A program made the position numbers and the translations under genes. A DNA stretch of 64,000 bases from assembly GCF_014905175.1 (NCBI RefSeq), contig NC_057791.1, forward strand, positions 4,898,001-4,962,000, written 5' to 3'. Origin of the DNA: Aphidius gifuensis. Its lineage: Eukaryota > Arthropoda > Insecta > Hymenoptera > Braconidae. Below the pieces are notes generated by a model. It was not told the DNA's origin, ran no database searches, and saw nothing but the letters and a program-made list of their open reading frames with translations. Shown here piece after piece: positions 1 through 11,179 of the stretch; the stretch's first letter is position 1; each line of letters begins with the position of its first letter.

Positions 1-2
1 TA

Positions 3-3000
3 TTACAAGTTATTGAACCAACTGAAGAACAAATAAATACTTATAATAATAATGAAAAACAACAAAATTTACAAGATAATAATAAACAATATAATCCACC
101 AGCAAAATTATTTAATTATGAAGTTGAACAACTTGATTGTGGTGATGATGATGTTACACAATTACATATTATTGATGCAACAAAAGTTAGAAGAAAAAAA
201 CAATTATTTACACGTGAACGTTGTAAAATTTTTTTACGTATGCTTTGTGAACAAAATAATCAATGTATATGGATTGTTAAAGATGAAATACAACGTAAAT
301 ATGGTATACAAAAAATACGTTTTGATACAATATTTGCTGGTCCAATACCAAATTTTTCTGCAATGCCAAAAAGACCAGTTATTAAACAACAAAAACAAAT
401 TACACTTGATAGATTTTTAACTAATGATGTTACAAAACAACAACAACAACAACAAAATTCAAGACCATTAATTAAGACTGATCCATTGAGAAAATTAAAT
501 GATACTGGTTTACTTGTTAAAAAAAAACGTAGAACAAGAATAAATGGTAAATTTAAAGAAGCAATAAAAGCTAAAGCATTACAAGAAAAAGAAAAAAAAA
601 AAGAAGAACGTATACAAATACGTGAAAAACAAAAAGAAGAAAAATTAAAACTTGCAGCACTTGCAGCATATGTTAGAGAATGGAATAAACCACGTGAAGA
701 TTTAGAATGTGAAGATTTACGTCAAATACCAACAGCAATACCAGTTAATTTTAAAATACCAAATAATAATTTTGGTAATTTTATAATGATATTAGAATTT
801 TTACAATTTTTTGAAGATGAACTTGAAGTTAAATCATATTTTACAAATGGTGTTACAATTGATATACTTGAAAAATCAATGTTAATTAAAGAAGCATCAG
901 GACCATGGTCAGATTTATTACAATTATTATTAGCAAATATATTTAAATATCAAGCTGAAGAAGAAGATGAAATACATGAATCAAATTCATCATCAAATGA
1001 TATTAATGCAACATTTATGGATCATAAAGTATCATCAATGGCTGAAGCTGTTAAATTAGCAACAATAGCATCATCATGGTCACAAACACAACATGGTTGT
1101 CAATTATCTGAATTAACACTTGATCATGTTACATTAAGTGAAATATTACGTCAACATTTATTATCATCTGGTGGACGTATTGGTGATGTTGCATCAAAAT
1201 GGCGTTATTCACAACGTGGTGGTTATACAAATCATGATGATCCAGCATTATATTTAAGAATTAATGAATCAAGAATATTACGTTGTCTTGGTCATCGTAG
1301 TGTTTGTGAATTTAATATTGATGATAGATTATGTATAACAACATGTTTAATTAATCAATTATTAACATTTGCATCAATAAGAGATGTTATTGAAGAACGT
1401 CATGATAAAATTCATCAAGCTAAACGTGAATTAAAATTATATTTATTAGCTGAACAAAAAAAAGAAAAAGAAGAAAAAGAAAAAGAACGTCTTAAAGAAA
1501 AAGAAAAAGATAAAGATAAAGATGATACAAATACAAATACAAATAATAAATTAATAATTAATGATGATAATAATGATAAACAACAAAAAAAAACACGTGG
1601 TAGTAGTCGTGAAGAAGATAAAAAACGTGATGATTATGAAAATAAAATTATTGATTTACGTTTAGCAACAAAAGATGAACAAATGATGGTTTATTTAGGT
1701 AGTGATCGTGCATACAGAAGATATTGGCGTTTTATATCAATACCAGGTTTATTTGTTGAAAATGAAGTACAATATTCAAATAAATGTTTACCAGATGGTA
1801 CACCATATTTACCAGAATTATTAGATAAAGATGCTGCTGATATATATCTTAAAAATAAATTTGAAGATGAATTGAGTGATAAAGAAAATACATTTAATAA
1901 AAATAAAAAAAATAATAAAAGTGGTGGTGGTGGTAAATTATCAACAAATAAAAAAGATGATATAAGACGTAATTTAATGGCTTGTACTGATAGTAAAGAT
2001 TGTCCAGTACATTGTAAAAGATCTAGTGTAACATGGAGTTTTTTTAGTAATGAAAATGACATTGATAATTTAATACAAAATTTAAATATACGTGGTATAC
2101 GTGAAGGTGAATTAAAAAATAATTTAATCAATGAAATTGATAGTATTAAATCAATTATTAAAAATTGTCCAATATACAAACTTAATCCAGATATATATCC
2201 ACCAGAAAATTATATTAATAATAACAACAATAATAATAATAATAATAAAAATAAAAAAACAAAAATTGAAAATACAAATTTAAATTTTCCACCAGAAATG
2301 AAAATTGATGAAGTTATGGAATTAACATTACGTGATTATGTTCTTGATTTAGAAGATAAAATAAAAGCTGGTTGTTTAGGTTCATTAAAAGTTAAAGATC
2401 GTGAATTATGGAGACGTGAAATAACAAATCCAACATATACAACAACAACAGATGAAGATGTTGCAACAAATTCATTAGTTGATAAAATTAAAATGGAAAC
2501 AAGAAGTCGTCCTGGTACACCTGATTCAGAAGTTGGTAGTGGTTCTGGTAAATTATATAGAGATCCTGGTAAATATCTTGGACCACCAGGTGATAATGAT
2601 ATACAACCAGATATAAAACAACAAAATAGTATTAAACAAATGGCCAAGGTTATACTACAATTATTACATGCAATTGAACCAAAATATTTAAAAAAACCAC
2701 TTGGTAATGATGAAAAAGATAAAAAATCACAACTACAACAACAACAATCACAACAGCAACAATCACAAGCACAATCACAACAAACACAATCACAACAACA
2801 TCAACAACAACAGCAGCAGCAACAACAACATCATCAACCACATAATGTAAATGAAGAATTAATTGAACGTTGGGAACAATCATTATTAGCATCAACAAGT
2901 TGGTCACAATTATTTTTACATTTAAGTACAATGGAAAATAGTGTTGCTTGGGGAAGAAGCGCATTAAATGCACGTTGTCGTATTTGTCGTAAATGTCGTG

Positions 3001-4887
3001 ATGCTGAAAATATGTTACTTTGTGATGGTTGTAATAAAGGACAACATTTATATTGTCTTAAACCAAAATTAACATCAGTACCTGAAGGTGATTGGTACTG
3101 TAGTATATGTAAACCCAAGGAAACAAAACCTAAAAATAAAAAATCTAAAACAAGAAAAAATTTTGAAGATGAAGATGATGATGAGACTGTTATTACTAAA
3201 TTTACAAAAAATCGACTTATTGATGATGAAGATGAAGATGAAGATGATAATAATAATGATGATGATGATAATAATGAAAAACATCTTGAATTATATAAAA
3301 CAAATAAAAAACAAGAATTATGTTCTGGTTGTGGCTCAACTGGAAATTTAATTGCATGTGATACATGCCCAAAATTATATCATCTTGATTGTATTGAACC
3401 ACAGCCATTATCAAGAGCACCACGAGGACGTTGGTCATGTTTTAATTGCAAAAATTCACGTAAAAGTGCTCCAAAAATTGGTATGTATAAAAAAAAAATA
3501 CATTAATTAATCATATTTATATAAAAATTAATTAAATATATTCGATTTATCTAAAAGACAAGTAAAAACAAAAAATTATGCATGTGTAAAGAAAAAAAAA
3601 AAAAAAAAGGGCTTAGAATTGTGTATACTGTGTTGTTAGTGAAAGGTCGCGAGCGTGAAAAAGAGACAGAAAGGTCATGTGCTGCAGCAGCACGTACTCG
3701 AATCCATGGCTTCGCCAAGAGTCTTCTGAGTACAGATACATCAAGTTGGTGGGATGGTCTGTATTTATTAAATAAAAAAAAAAACAAACCAAAACGTAAA
3801 AAAAAATCATTTAACGTGTATCCATGTCATTAAATAACCGCGCGTAACCAATTTTTGCAAGTAGATTTTTTTTTTTTTTTTGTAATTAATATAATTAGAA
3901 ATATATAAGTATCATATTAATTTTCCAACATCACACTAATTACTAATGATCCTCAACATAATGATAAAAAAAAAAAAAAATTGATTAATTAATTAAATTT
4001 ATATTTGATAATAGATACAAGTAATTCTGAAGAAACAGAAACAAGACAAACAAGAAGATCAGCAAAACGTGCTGCAGCTGTACAAGATAAATCACTACAT
4101 GAACTTTTAAAAGATGTTATGCATCATCGTGATTCATGGCCATTTTTATCACCAGTTACAATTGATGAAGTACCAGATTATTATGATTTTATTAAAAAAC
4201 CCATGGATTTTGGTACAATTAAAAAAAAACTTGATAATGGAAATTATGAAAAAAATTCACAATTATTTTTCAATGATATACAATTAATATTTGATAATTG
4301 TCATGCATATAATAAGGAACACAGTGCTGTTTACAAGTGAGTATTTTTTTAAAATATTTAATCCAAAATCCTAGGTTCGGATGCCAGAGATTTATTTTAA
4401 TCGTTTTATTTTTTATAACTAACATAAATTGATATATTAGGCAATGTGCTAATAATAAACAAATTTAAAAAAAAAGCCCTCAATATTTAATTAAAAATGC
4501 ATGAGTTGTTGAAAAAGGAAAAAAAGAAAAAAAAAAAAAACACTAATCCTATTAATTATATTTGCATGTAATTGTTAAAATAACTTGAGTGAATTTTTAA
4601 ATTAAAAATTCCGCAATCTTTGGCCTCCGAACGGTCATAATTACATGATAAAATGATATATAGACAATGTTTTTCTGAAAATTAGTTATGTTCACAGGGC
4701 TGGCATAAGATTATCAAAATATTTTGATAAAAAATCAAAAGACATGGGAATAAATTGTGGTGATGAAGTTGCAGTAACAACAACACGTAGATCTGGTGGA
4801 TCACAAGCTAAAAAATTCAAGGAAGATTCTGAGCATAATAAACATGATAGTACTGATAAACAAATTAAAATTAATGGAAACAGATAA
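3..4887 (+). CDS. Acf1: Acf1/BAZ1A-like chromatin remodelling subunit (5' partial)
   Basis: Large subunit of ISWI-type ACF/CHRAC remodellers, which space nucleosomes in the nucleus. The frame is open from the left edge, so the WAC domain and start codon lie upstream. Exons are <3-3480, 4015-4336 and 4698-4887, with phases that join exactly. In order I see a DDT domain (about 757-950, ILEFLQFFEDEL), a WSD/WHIM motif (about 1690-1764, SDRAYRRYWRF), polyasparagine and polyglutamine tracts (2210-2260, 2730-2835), two PHD fingers (about 2970-3115 and 3320-3450, each Cys4-His-Cys3) and a bromodomain split over the last two exons. The bromodomain keeps the acetyl-lysine-binding Asn in CHAYN. DDT, WSD, two PHDs and a bromodomain in this order fit insect Acf1 rather than BPTF or BAZ2. 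Codons are strongly A/T-ending. The intron at 3481-4014 contains an unexplained GC-richer stretch. Confidence 0.93.
3610..3775. other. GC-richer segment inside Acf1 intron
   Basis: The intron between the second PHD exon and the bromodomain exon is otherwise nearly all A/T. This part is more balanced, with GCTGCAGCAGCACGTACTCG near 3680, and open reading frames cross it on both strands. No acceptor/donor pair in phase with the flanking exons was found, so it is not called as an exon. It may be a regulatory element or an old insertion. Confidence 0.35.
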
Positions 4888-5801
4888 AAAAAAAAAAAAA
4901 AATATATAGTTAAATATGGCATCAAAATATTTTCACAAAAATTTAAACAATAAGACGATTTAAAAAAGAAAAAAAAATGTATTTTTTATTTTTTTTTTTA
5001 ATTTAATTTTTTATGTTTTTTCACATTCCACAAATTATATCATTTATTAAGTTGTTTTTTTTTTTTTTTTTTGTTCTGTCAACTGTTAAGATACTCAGTT
5101 GTAAGTGTGGATCCCTTGGAAAAACTTTTTCTTTTTTTTTTGTTAATTTTAATTAGGATTCATGCAGTATTATTACTTGGATTTTTGTAGTTTTAAAAAA
5201 CATGAAATTTGTATTTCAATGCATAAAAGACTTGCAAAAAAAAAAAAAAAAAAATTCAAATTGAAACATTGCTTAAAGTACTAGTTTTTAGTTAATTTAA
5301 CTTTTTGTTTATTTATATAATTTTTTTGTCGTTGTGTTTTAATAAAACTGCCTACAAGAAAAAAAAAAAATCAATTCAATTAATTCATATTTTGTAGTTT
5401 TTTTTGTTTCATTAAATCTGGTGTACTTAACAAGCTTGACTGTTAATTAATTTTCTTTTTATTTTGGCTGGGCCTCTGACAAAATTAGAGTACAAAAAAA
5501 AAAAATAAAATAAAATAAACAAGTGTATTATTGTTATTCTCAAAAAAAAAAAAAGAAAAAATTGTAATGTCAGTTTTATACTATCACAATTCGATAATAA
5601 TAATAATAATAAATAAAATGCGAGAAAATCAAATAAATAAATAAAATATTAAATTTTATCGTTAATCATTCAATCAAATTTATTACTGAATAATTACAAT
5701 TTTTAAATTCATATTGTTGACGTTGATTATTGAATTATTTCTACCAAGAAATTTATTATTTTTTTATTTCAACAAATTTTTAATAATTTTTTTTTTCATC
5801 A
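4888..5801. other. Convergent 3' region of Acf1 and the small membrane gene
   Basis: No gene is seen. The stretch is probably the Acf1 3' UTR plus the 3' end of the minus-strand neighbour. An AATAAA on the plus strand at 5341-5346 is the best Acf1 polyadenylation signal, with others near 5610-5645. Several poly-A/T tracts are present. Confidence 0.5.
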
Positions 5802-6141
5802 TTAATGATGTGTTCCAGCGTACTCTGCTTCTCTTATTTTACGCCATTTTTCAACATTTTCAGGTGAATTAACTGCAAAGTAAATTAATAAAAATTAATA
5901 TTCAATGTTATTATAGCTTTTTTTTGTGAATATTTATAAAATACAAGAAAAAATAAAAGATATATTTACCTGCTTGTGTAATTTTGTAGAAGATTGGAAC
6001 ACAGACAATGAGACCAGCAATCCAATATCTAGTTAACCAGGCGTGTTTGTAATAATGTTTGTATGGAAAGTTAACCATCTTTGCTGTCAATGTATAAGGA
6101 AACTTCATGTTACGTTCCTTGGAAATTGGAGCATCAGCCAT
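5802..6141 (-). CDS. Small single-pass membrane protein, probably mitochondrial
   Basis: Two exons, 5970-6141 and 5802-5872, join as GCA-GTT and give 80 residues starting MADAPISKERNMKFPYTLTA. One hydrophobic helix (about residues 42-56, YWIAGLIVCVPIFYK) follows a basic, aromatic-rich N-terminal segment. The tail is charged (NSPENVEKWRKIREAEYAG) and ends in HH. Size, topology and composition resemble accessory subunits or assembly factors of respiratory complexes and the F1Fo 6.8-kDa proteolipid type, but I do not recognise the family with certainty. The splice sites (CAG/GTAAAT and TTGCAG) are clean. A 5' UTR intron is likely, because TTTAATAG at about 6147-6154 sits just before the ATG and a donor GTAAGT lies at about 6341. 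Spread of frame through both exons argues that it is real. Confidence 0.85.
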
Positions 6142-7009
6142 TCTGTCTATTAAATTAAAAATATCAAATATGATAAATTATATGTCATTATTATTTTGTT
6201 GAAAATGAATTATATAAATTAATAATTTTTCCAACATGTCATAAATAAAAACGACAATAAAGGGTTTTCATTGTACAATATGAAATTATAATTTTAGAAA
6301 AACTATATTATATGAATTAAATAATATATAAACCAACTTACTTTGTTATTTTTAACAACTTTAAGTTAATTAAACAGTGCAAATACAGCACAAAATAAAA
6401 ATGTCTGATTAATTTTTTTTTTTTTACAGCAAACGTGAGTTATGTAAACGCGTTGGGTTTGTGTTTGTGTAATTGTGTGGTGTGTCGGTGTGTGTGATAA
6501 ATTATTGACGACAATTTTTGATTAACAAGGTGAATTTCTATGTAATTAAAATCGAATTAAAAAGACGACATATCGAAGAAAATTAACAATTGAATTGGGT
6601 TAAATTTAATAATTTTTTAAATTGCATTAATATTGCATCATTTGTTAATTTAAAAAAAGGTGAAAAAATAAAAAAATAAAGGGCGATGTACACTGTTGGA
6701 TCGCTTCTGCCATTTGACACATCGAAAATTCCCTATGAAAAAAGCCTATGTTATATTCAAAATTTAAATTATTTAGCAGTGTTTCACAAAATAAACCAGT
6801 AAAATTATAAATAAAATTATGAATATATTAATAACGAAACACATTTATACTTACGAAAATAAAAAATAAAATAAAACACTGTATTGTTATTACACATGCG
6901 CTAAATCTTCAAATGACACACGAAATACAAACGATTATCATTAGCAGCTATTGTTAGCGAGGCGCTGAAAAACCGAAATTAGATTCAACATATTAATAAA
7001 TTTTTAAAT
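6142..7009. promoter_or_regulatory. 5' UTR/promoter of the small membrane gene
   Basis: Minus-strand 5' UTR exon ends at about 6342 (donor GTAAGT) and the promoter lies above it. Further up are short GC-richer motifs near 6690-6720 and 6945-6975. No other gene is seen before the repeat block begins at about 7010. Confidence 0.45.
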
Positions 7010-7182
7010 ACTTGATAAACAAGTGAAACGAAATAAAAAGATATTGATCATTTATACCAGCGCTAAAAGCAGCAGAAAAACGTGAAAAAAAATAAAAAAG
7101 TATCAGATATTTACTTGCGCTCAAATTTAATTTAAAAAAAAAATAGTTTCAAAAATTAATTTACAATTTTGTGAATTATTGT

Positions 7183-7606
7183 GGTAAAGTGCGTTCAACA
7201 AGAAAATACTTAAATTTAAATACTATAAAAATAAATATATAAAAACCTGAGAAGAGATAAAAAACCTGAAAAGAAATAAAATAAACATTCTAATTTTTAC
7301 GAGAAAAAATAAAACAATGTCACATTCGAAATCCATTTCTGCAAATATCTGAAACACATCCTATTCACCCCCGTCTACTCTGTTTGAGATAGACAGGTTG
7401 ATGTGCACACCTTGATCAATCAACTACCACCATTTATCCTGGTTATTCAATTTTATAATTATAAAAAAAAAAAAAGGTGATCAAGGTGAGCTACGAGTTA
7501 CAAAAATATATGAAATATATAAATATTGGGAATAATTATATCAAGTAGCTTGAGAGAATTATAACATGAATTCTTTCGAGTTACAAGCTCGTTGACGCAC
7601 TTTACC
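7183..7606. mobile_element. MITE-like element, left copy
   Basis: Starts with GGTAAAGTGCGTTCAACAAG and ends with the inverted form GTTGACGCACTTTACC, giving terminal inverted repeats of about 12-18 bp around a 424-bp non-coding body. The body contains the shared string CAGGTTGATGTGCACACC. The sister copy is at 31800-32238 in the opposite orientation. No clear target-site duplication is visible. Confidence 0.6.
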
Positions 7607-7646
7607 CTGAGGGATTGGTTAAAAAAGTGACCAGAGGGCCTCTTAC

Positions 7647-7808
7647 CTTTTTTAGAAGTTCTTGGAGGCAGCATTCAAATGCACCAATGCTTATGTGCGG
7701 AAAAACTCCATGAAGGCTAAAGGATGCCTGCACTCCATGTAGTTCATGGGATGAATCAATTGGATCAGCAACAGTTTCAATCATCATAAACAAAACTATC
7801 ATCACCAT
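7647..7808 (-). CDS. Possible first coding exon of a small secreted protein
   Basis: An ATG at 7806-7808 opens 54 codons. They begin with a signal-peptide-like MVMIVLFMMIETVA, followed by a polar segment with two adjacent cysteines (AFECCLQELLKK). The frame stops being needed exactly at a splice donor, AAAAAAG/GTAAGAGG, at 7646-7647. The equivalent place in the right arm (about 31700-31760) keeps the donor and the last codons but not an open upstream frame. A downstream partner exon was not found, so this may be a leader exon or a chance frame. No family is recognised. Confidence 0.35.
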
Positions 7809-7888
7809 CAATTTTTTAACTGCTTTTTACCACATCTTTTTCAAATACACTTTTCACCACCATACCAACAATATTGTTTATAAAGTAC

Positions 7889-8135
7889 TTGTAAATAAAG
7901 TTTTTGATTTTATATTGACTTCACTTGATGATAAACTACTTGATTGGTTTATTATGTAAAAATTATAATAATAATTTGTATAGTTTGTAGAGTACTTGTA
8001 AATAGAGTTTTTGTTTTTATATTAACTGAATAAAATTGAAAGTTATTTTAACATAACATTCTTCTGATAATTATTCACTTGATGACGAACTACTTGATTG
8101 ATTGATTATTCAAAAATTATAATAAATTGAAATAT
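7889..8135. repeat. Two direct copies of about 100 bp
   Basis: The string ACTTGTAAATARAGTTTTTG followed by TTTTATATTRACT recurs at about 7889 and 7991, each followed by an ACTTGAT-rich segment. The right arm keeps a single matching unit near 27500-27605. This is local tandem duplication at the outer edge of the inner inverted repeat. Confidence 0.5.
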
Positions 8136-8703
8136 TATTATACTGTTATTATGATTTAAAAGTAGTTGATCAATTTAAAAAAAAAAAAGGTCTCGAGATG
8201 GTTGGGTGGGTGAGTTGATAATATACACGTAGTTGCTATAGCGGCGAGCTCTTTGATGTATACAAGCTCTTGAATAGAGGAGAGGCAAGCCATTTGCTAG
8301 AGGCAGTATATTCTTATGCTCTCTGATGCTCACAGCAGCTCTCAACTCTCATAGTCTCATATTGTTATTTATAAGCATCACTATAACACTTTATCAGAGA
8401 CAATTTCAATAAACATTAGCAAATGTTGAACAATAACAACAACAATAACTGGTACATGAGAGAGTCAATAATACCAGCACCATGTGATGTTGTTGATTAT
8501 TCTTCCAGTAACAAATAGATTTAATCATATGAGATGACAAGTCATGAAGAGTCATGAATACCACCAACATGAATGATACATTAGAGTTAACAGCATGATA
8601 ATAAATGACACCAACAGCCTGTGATTGATAAAGTAAATGAAAGATTAAGTTTTATGATAAAATCTGATTAGACAATTAATGAGGTGGTGGATTTCATTGA
8701 AAC

Positions 8704-8985
8704 CTACCATTTATTAAAATTCAATTGTACGTGCAACATGTAAATAATTAAGTAATGTTTTTTCATAATCAGGGATTCATCATTATTGAAGCATAAGCAT
8801 ATCATGTAGATGGTATCGATACTTGTTGCTGGTTCAACTGGATGATTTTTGATGATTGTTAAATTGTCAATTAGTTTATAAACAATTTGATTAATTTTTA
8901 AAATACACTTGCTAACACAAAGTATGAACAATGATGCATCTAATAACACTTTCAACACTATAATCATTTGCTTGGTATTGTTCAT
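8704..8985 (-). CDS. Duplicated small hydrophobic ORF, left copy
   Basis: The frame encodes 93 residues starting MNNTKQMIIVLKVLLDASLF, with a signal- or anchor-like hydrophobic start and several cysteines. It lies in an exon-like unit whose acceptor (TTACAG) ends at 9054. The first 50 residues are almost identical in the inverted copy at 26602, which is cut short by a 5-bp insertion. Related starts (MNDTKQMIMVLKV) appear in a degraded form near 11790 and near 30524. Conservation may only reflect recent duplication of the DNA. No family is recognised, and translation is not proven. Confidence 0.3.
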   Translation of the reverse strand: MNNTKQMIIVLKVLLDASLFILCVSKCILKINQIVYKLIDNLTIIKNHPVEPATSIDTIYMICLCFNNDESLIMKKHYLIIYMLHVQLNFNKW

Positions 8986-9052
8986 CAAGTATTATATATT
9001 GGCCTGTTAGAACATTGTACAGGTATTTTTGCCCTCAACTAAATTTAATGCA

Positions 9053-9127
9053 ACTGTAATGACAAATTATTAAATTATTAATAGATAAATACTTTTATTT
9101 GTGAAGAATAAAATAAAATAACTTACT
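9053..9127 (-). other. Intron-like gap between two exon-like units
   Basis: Between the donor GTAAGT at 9126 and the acceptor TTACAG at 9054-9059 lies a short A/T-rich spacer of intron size. The same pairing, TACA/GTAAGTTATT followed by TTACAG/TTG, is seen in the right arm at 26461-26533. This supports transcription of the unit toward lower coordinates. Confidence 0.4.
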
Positions 9128-9201
9128 ACGCTCCAAAATGATTTTGGCTCAAATGACAAACCATACTCAGAATTGTTCAACTTTGAAATATTTATGAACA
9201 T
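9127..9201 (-). other. Exon-like segment, 75 nt
   Basis: Flanked by AATTACAG and by GTAAGTTATT, with the family core ATATTTCAAAGTTGAACAA. One frame reads through all 75 nt (MFINISKLNNSEYG...). The inverted counterpart at 26386-26460 has the same length and intact splice sites, but that frame acquires a stop. Confidence 0.45.
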
Positions 9202-9302
9202 CTGTAATTTTTATAACAATAATCATTGACTAGAAAGTTAAACAAAGAAAAAAAATTTAATTATAATAATTTATTATTAATAAATAAAAAGTTATTCAAT
9301 AC

Positions 9303-9388
9303 CGCTTTTTGTTTAATGAAAAGTCAAGACTTTTGTCGCTTGTCATGTCATGTCATTCTTTCCAAATATTTTTTGATTTTTTTAACAT
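9303..9388 (-). other. Exon-like segment, 86 nt, donor GTATTGAATA
   Basis: Acceptor TGTTACAG ends at 9389 and the donor GGTATTGAATA begins at 9302. The right-arm partner is 26198-26299. The same unusual donor context, AAAG/GTATTGAATAC, recurs at 10581, which shows a repeated two-exon cassette (this type followed by the 73-75-nt type). Confidence 0.45.
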
Positions 9389-9637
9389 CTGTAACATAAA
9401 ATATTAATAAATACATCAATTTGTGTTGGGATAATTTATATTTTATTTTTATTAATCAATAATGCATGTTTAATAATTATTGGTTGTAAAATTTGTAAGT
9501 TAATATGCTATGACTAAGAAACCTAACCTCAAATTTGTTGATACACGATAATTAATTAATTATTTATAATTTTAGTATTCTTTATACGTATTACTCATTA
9601 TTTGATAAAAACAAAGTTAATAATACAATTTATTTAC

Positions 9638-9710
9638 CTGTTGTCATGTTTTGTTGTAAATGTCATGGCATCTATCCAGGCTTGACAACTTTTGAAATAT
9701 CCAGGCGATT
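9638..9710 (-). other. Exon-like segment, 73 nt
   Basis: Acceptor AATTACAG and donor CAG/GTAAATA bound exactly 73 nt. A frame reading ESPGYFKSCQAWIDAM crosses it. The right-arm partner 25873-25945 is also 73 nt but its acceptor AG has become GG. Confidence 0.5.
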
Positions 9711-10424
9711 CTGTAATTTTTTTTAACAAATATGTTTAAATAATATTTGTTAATAATTTTTTATAATAATAAATGTCATTCGACTTGCAACGACAAAGGA
9801 ACCTAACCTCAAATTCAGTTTTGCATGATAATTAATCAATTATTTATAATTTCGCTATTGTTTATACGAATTATTTGTTGTCTGACGAAAACAAAGCTAA
9901 TAATAATAAAACATGTTTACCTACGGTCATTTTGTTAATGAAAAATTCTATGGCGTCCTCTCATGACCCGGCCGCTTTCGGGCACTTTAAACAATATCAA
10001 TTTGTAGCTAAAATACGTGACATCTAGCCATAATTTTGCACTCAAATGGTAGCCAGCGAGTTAATAAACTGATTTATTATAAATTAACAATTAATTGTTG
10101 CAATTTATTGTTAAATAATTACTGTAAAACAGGAGCACGTCAACACGTCATATTTTTTTTTTTTCAACTGAAAATATTTTTTATGAGAAAGTCATTAGAT
10201 TTTTAGAAAAAGATTGCAGCGCCGCCACACGTCGGGAATATAAACTATCGCCAGTCGGTAAATTTTATTAAACAAGTTAATATTCCGACCGTATAGGGGC
10301 GCTGTATTTCTAAATTTTCAATTTTTTTAATTTATGATTTTAAATTTATTATTTTATTGATGTTTAAATGTTTTTTTATTGTTATAAGACAACAATAAAT
10401 TTAATTATAATTATTATTGCTTAC

Positions 10425-10497
10425 CTGAGACAATTTTAGATTGTAAACGAACAGATTTTTGTCGAGACTTGTTCAACTTTTTAATATCCAAGAGTGT
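10425..10497 (-). other. Exon-like segment, 73 nt
   Basis: Acceptor TTACAG and donor CTCAG/GTAAGC bound 73 nt containing GATATTAAAAAGTTGAACAA. The reading frame TLLDIKKLNKSRQKSVRLQS stays open. The right-arm partner at 25049-25121 has the same length but has lost both splice sites. Confidence 0.5.
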
Positions 10498-10580
10498 CTG
10501 TAATTTTTACAACAAAAATATTTTAGCAACAATTTAAATAAATAAAAAAATTAATTATAATAAATAAAGGTATTCAATAC

Positions 10581-10644
10581 CTTTCTTTATAACTGAGTGC
10601 TAATTTTTTCTTCCAGAAAATTCCTGCTCATTGTTTTGTTGTAT
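10581..10644 (-). other. Exon-like segment, 64 nt
   Basis: Bounded by TTTATAG and by AAAG/GTATTGAATACC, and 83 nt upstream (in transcript sense) of the 73-nt segment at 10425. Spacing and donor context match the 9303-9388 unit. Confidence 0.4.
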
Positions 10645-10891
10645 CTATAAACATTGAATCATAATAAATACTCGAAATTTTTCAAATTTATTATTTAGTT
10701 TATTATTTTGATAAATTAATTTTTTATTTTCAATATTCATATATATATATTTATATTTATACAACAAAAGCTGATCTCAAATTTGTTTATTGACTGTTAT
10801 TATTTTTTATTCAGTATTGTATTGTCGTTTTATGCTTTTTCGTAATTAATTTTTAACAAAAACAAACTAATAAATAATCATTATTATTTAC

Positions 10892-10998
10892 CTGAGACTA
10901 TTTGTATTGTAAAGGCTCTCGTGTCAATAAAAACCCAGGCACTTTGTCAGTTGTCACAACATTTATCCATATAATTCCTAGTCATACTTCGATTGTAT
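10892..10998 (-). other. Exon-like segment, 107 nt
   Basis: Acceptor TTCATAG and donor GTCTCAG/GTAAATAA. The last 12 nt before the donor match the ends of the 73-nt segments (TAGTCTCAG compared with TTGTCTCAG). Confidence 0.4.
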
Positions 10999-11179
10999 CT
11001 ATGAACAATAAAGAATAATTAATTAATATTTTAATGTTTTTTTTGTTAATGATTTTAATATAAATTTGTTGCAAAATAGATTTACGATAATAACAAAAAG
11101 GCAATCTCGAAGAATTATTTCTATCTATTAATCTACTATTTTTTAGGCTTTCAATTTATTATTTGATTTTTTTATTTAC

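Larger units (their letters stand above)
7985..10600. repeat. Inner inverted-repeat arm, left
   Basis: Matches 24960-27605 on the opposite strand. Landmarks include GAGGCAGTATATTCTTATGC near 8301, GCGGCGAGCTCTTTGATG near 8241, and GCGCCGCCACACGTCGGG near 10220, all found reversed in the right arm. Differences are mostly single substitutions and short indels. Transcription-like signals in this arm point to the minus strand, that is, outward. Confidence 0.8.

Noticed and set aside
3551..3833. Open frames in the Acf1 intron on both strands
   Set aside because: No acceptor/donor pair links them to Acf1 in phase, and the sequences are lysine- or phenylalanine-rich products of poly-A/T.
4365..4385. 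tRNA B-box-like GGTTCGGATGCC in an Acf1 intron
   Set aside because: No A box or folded arms nearby.
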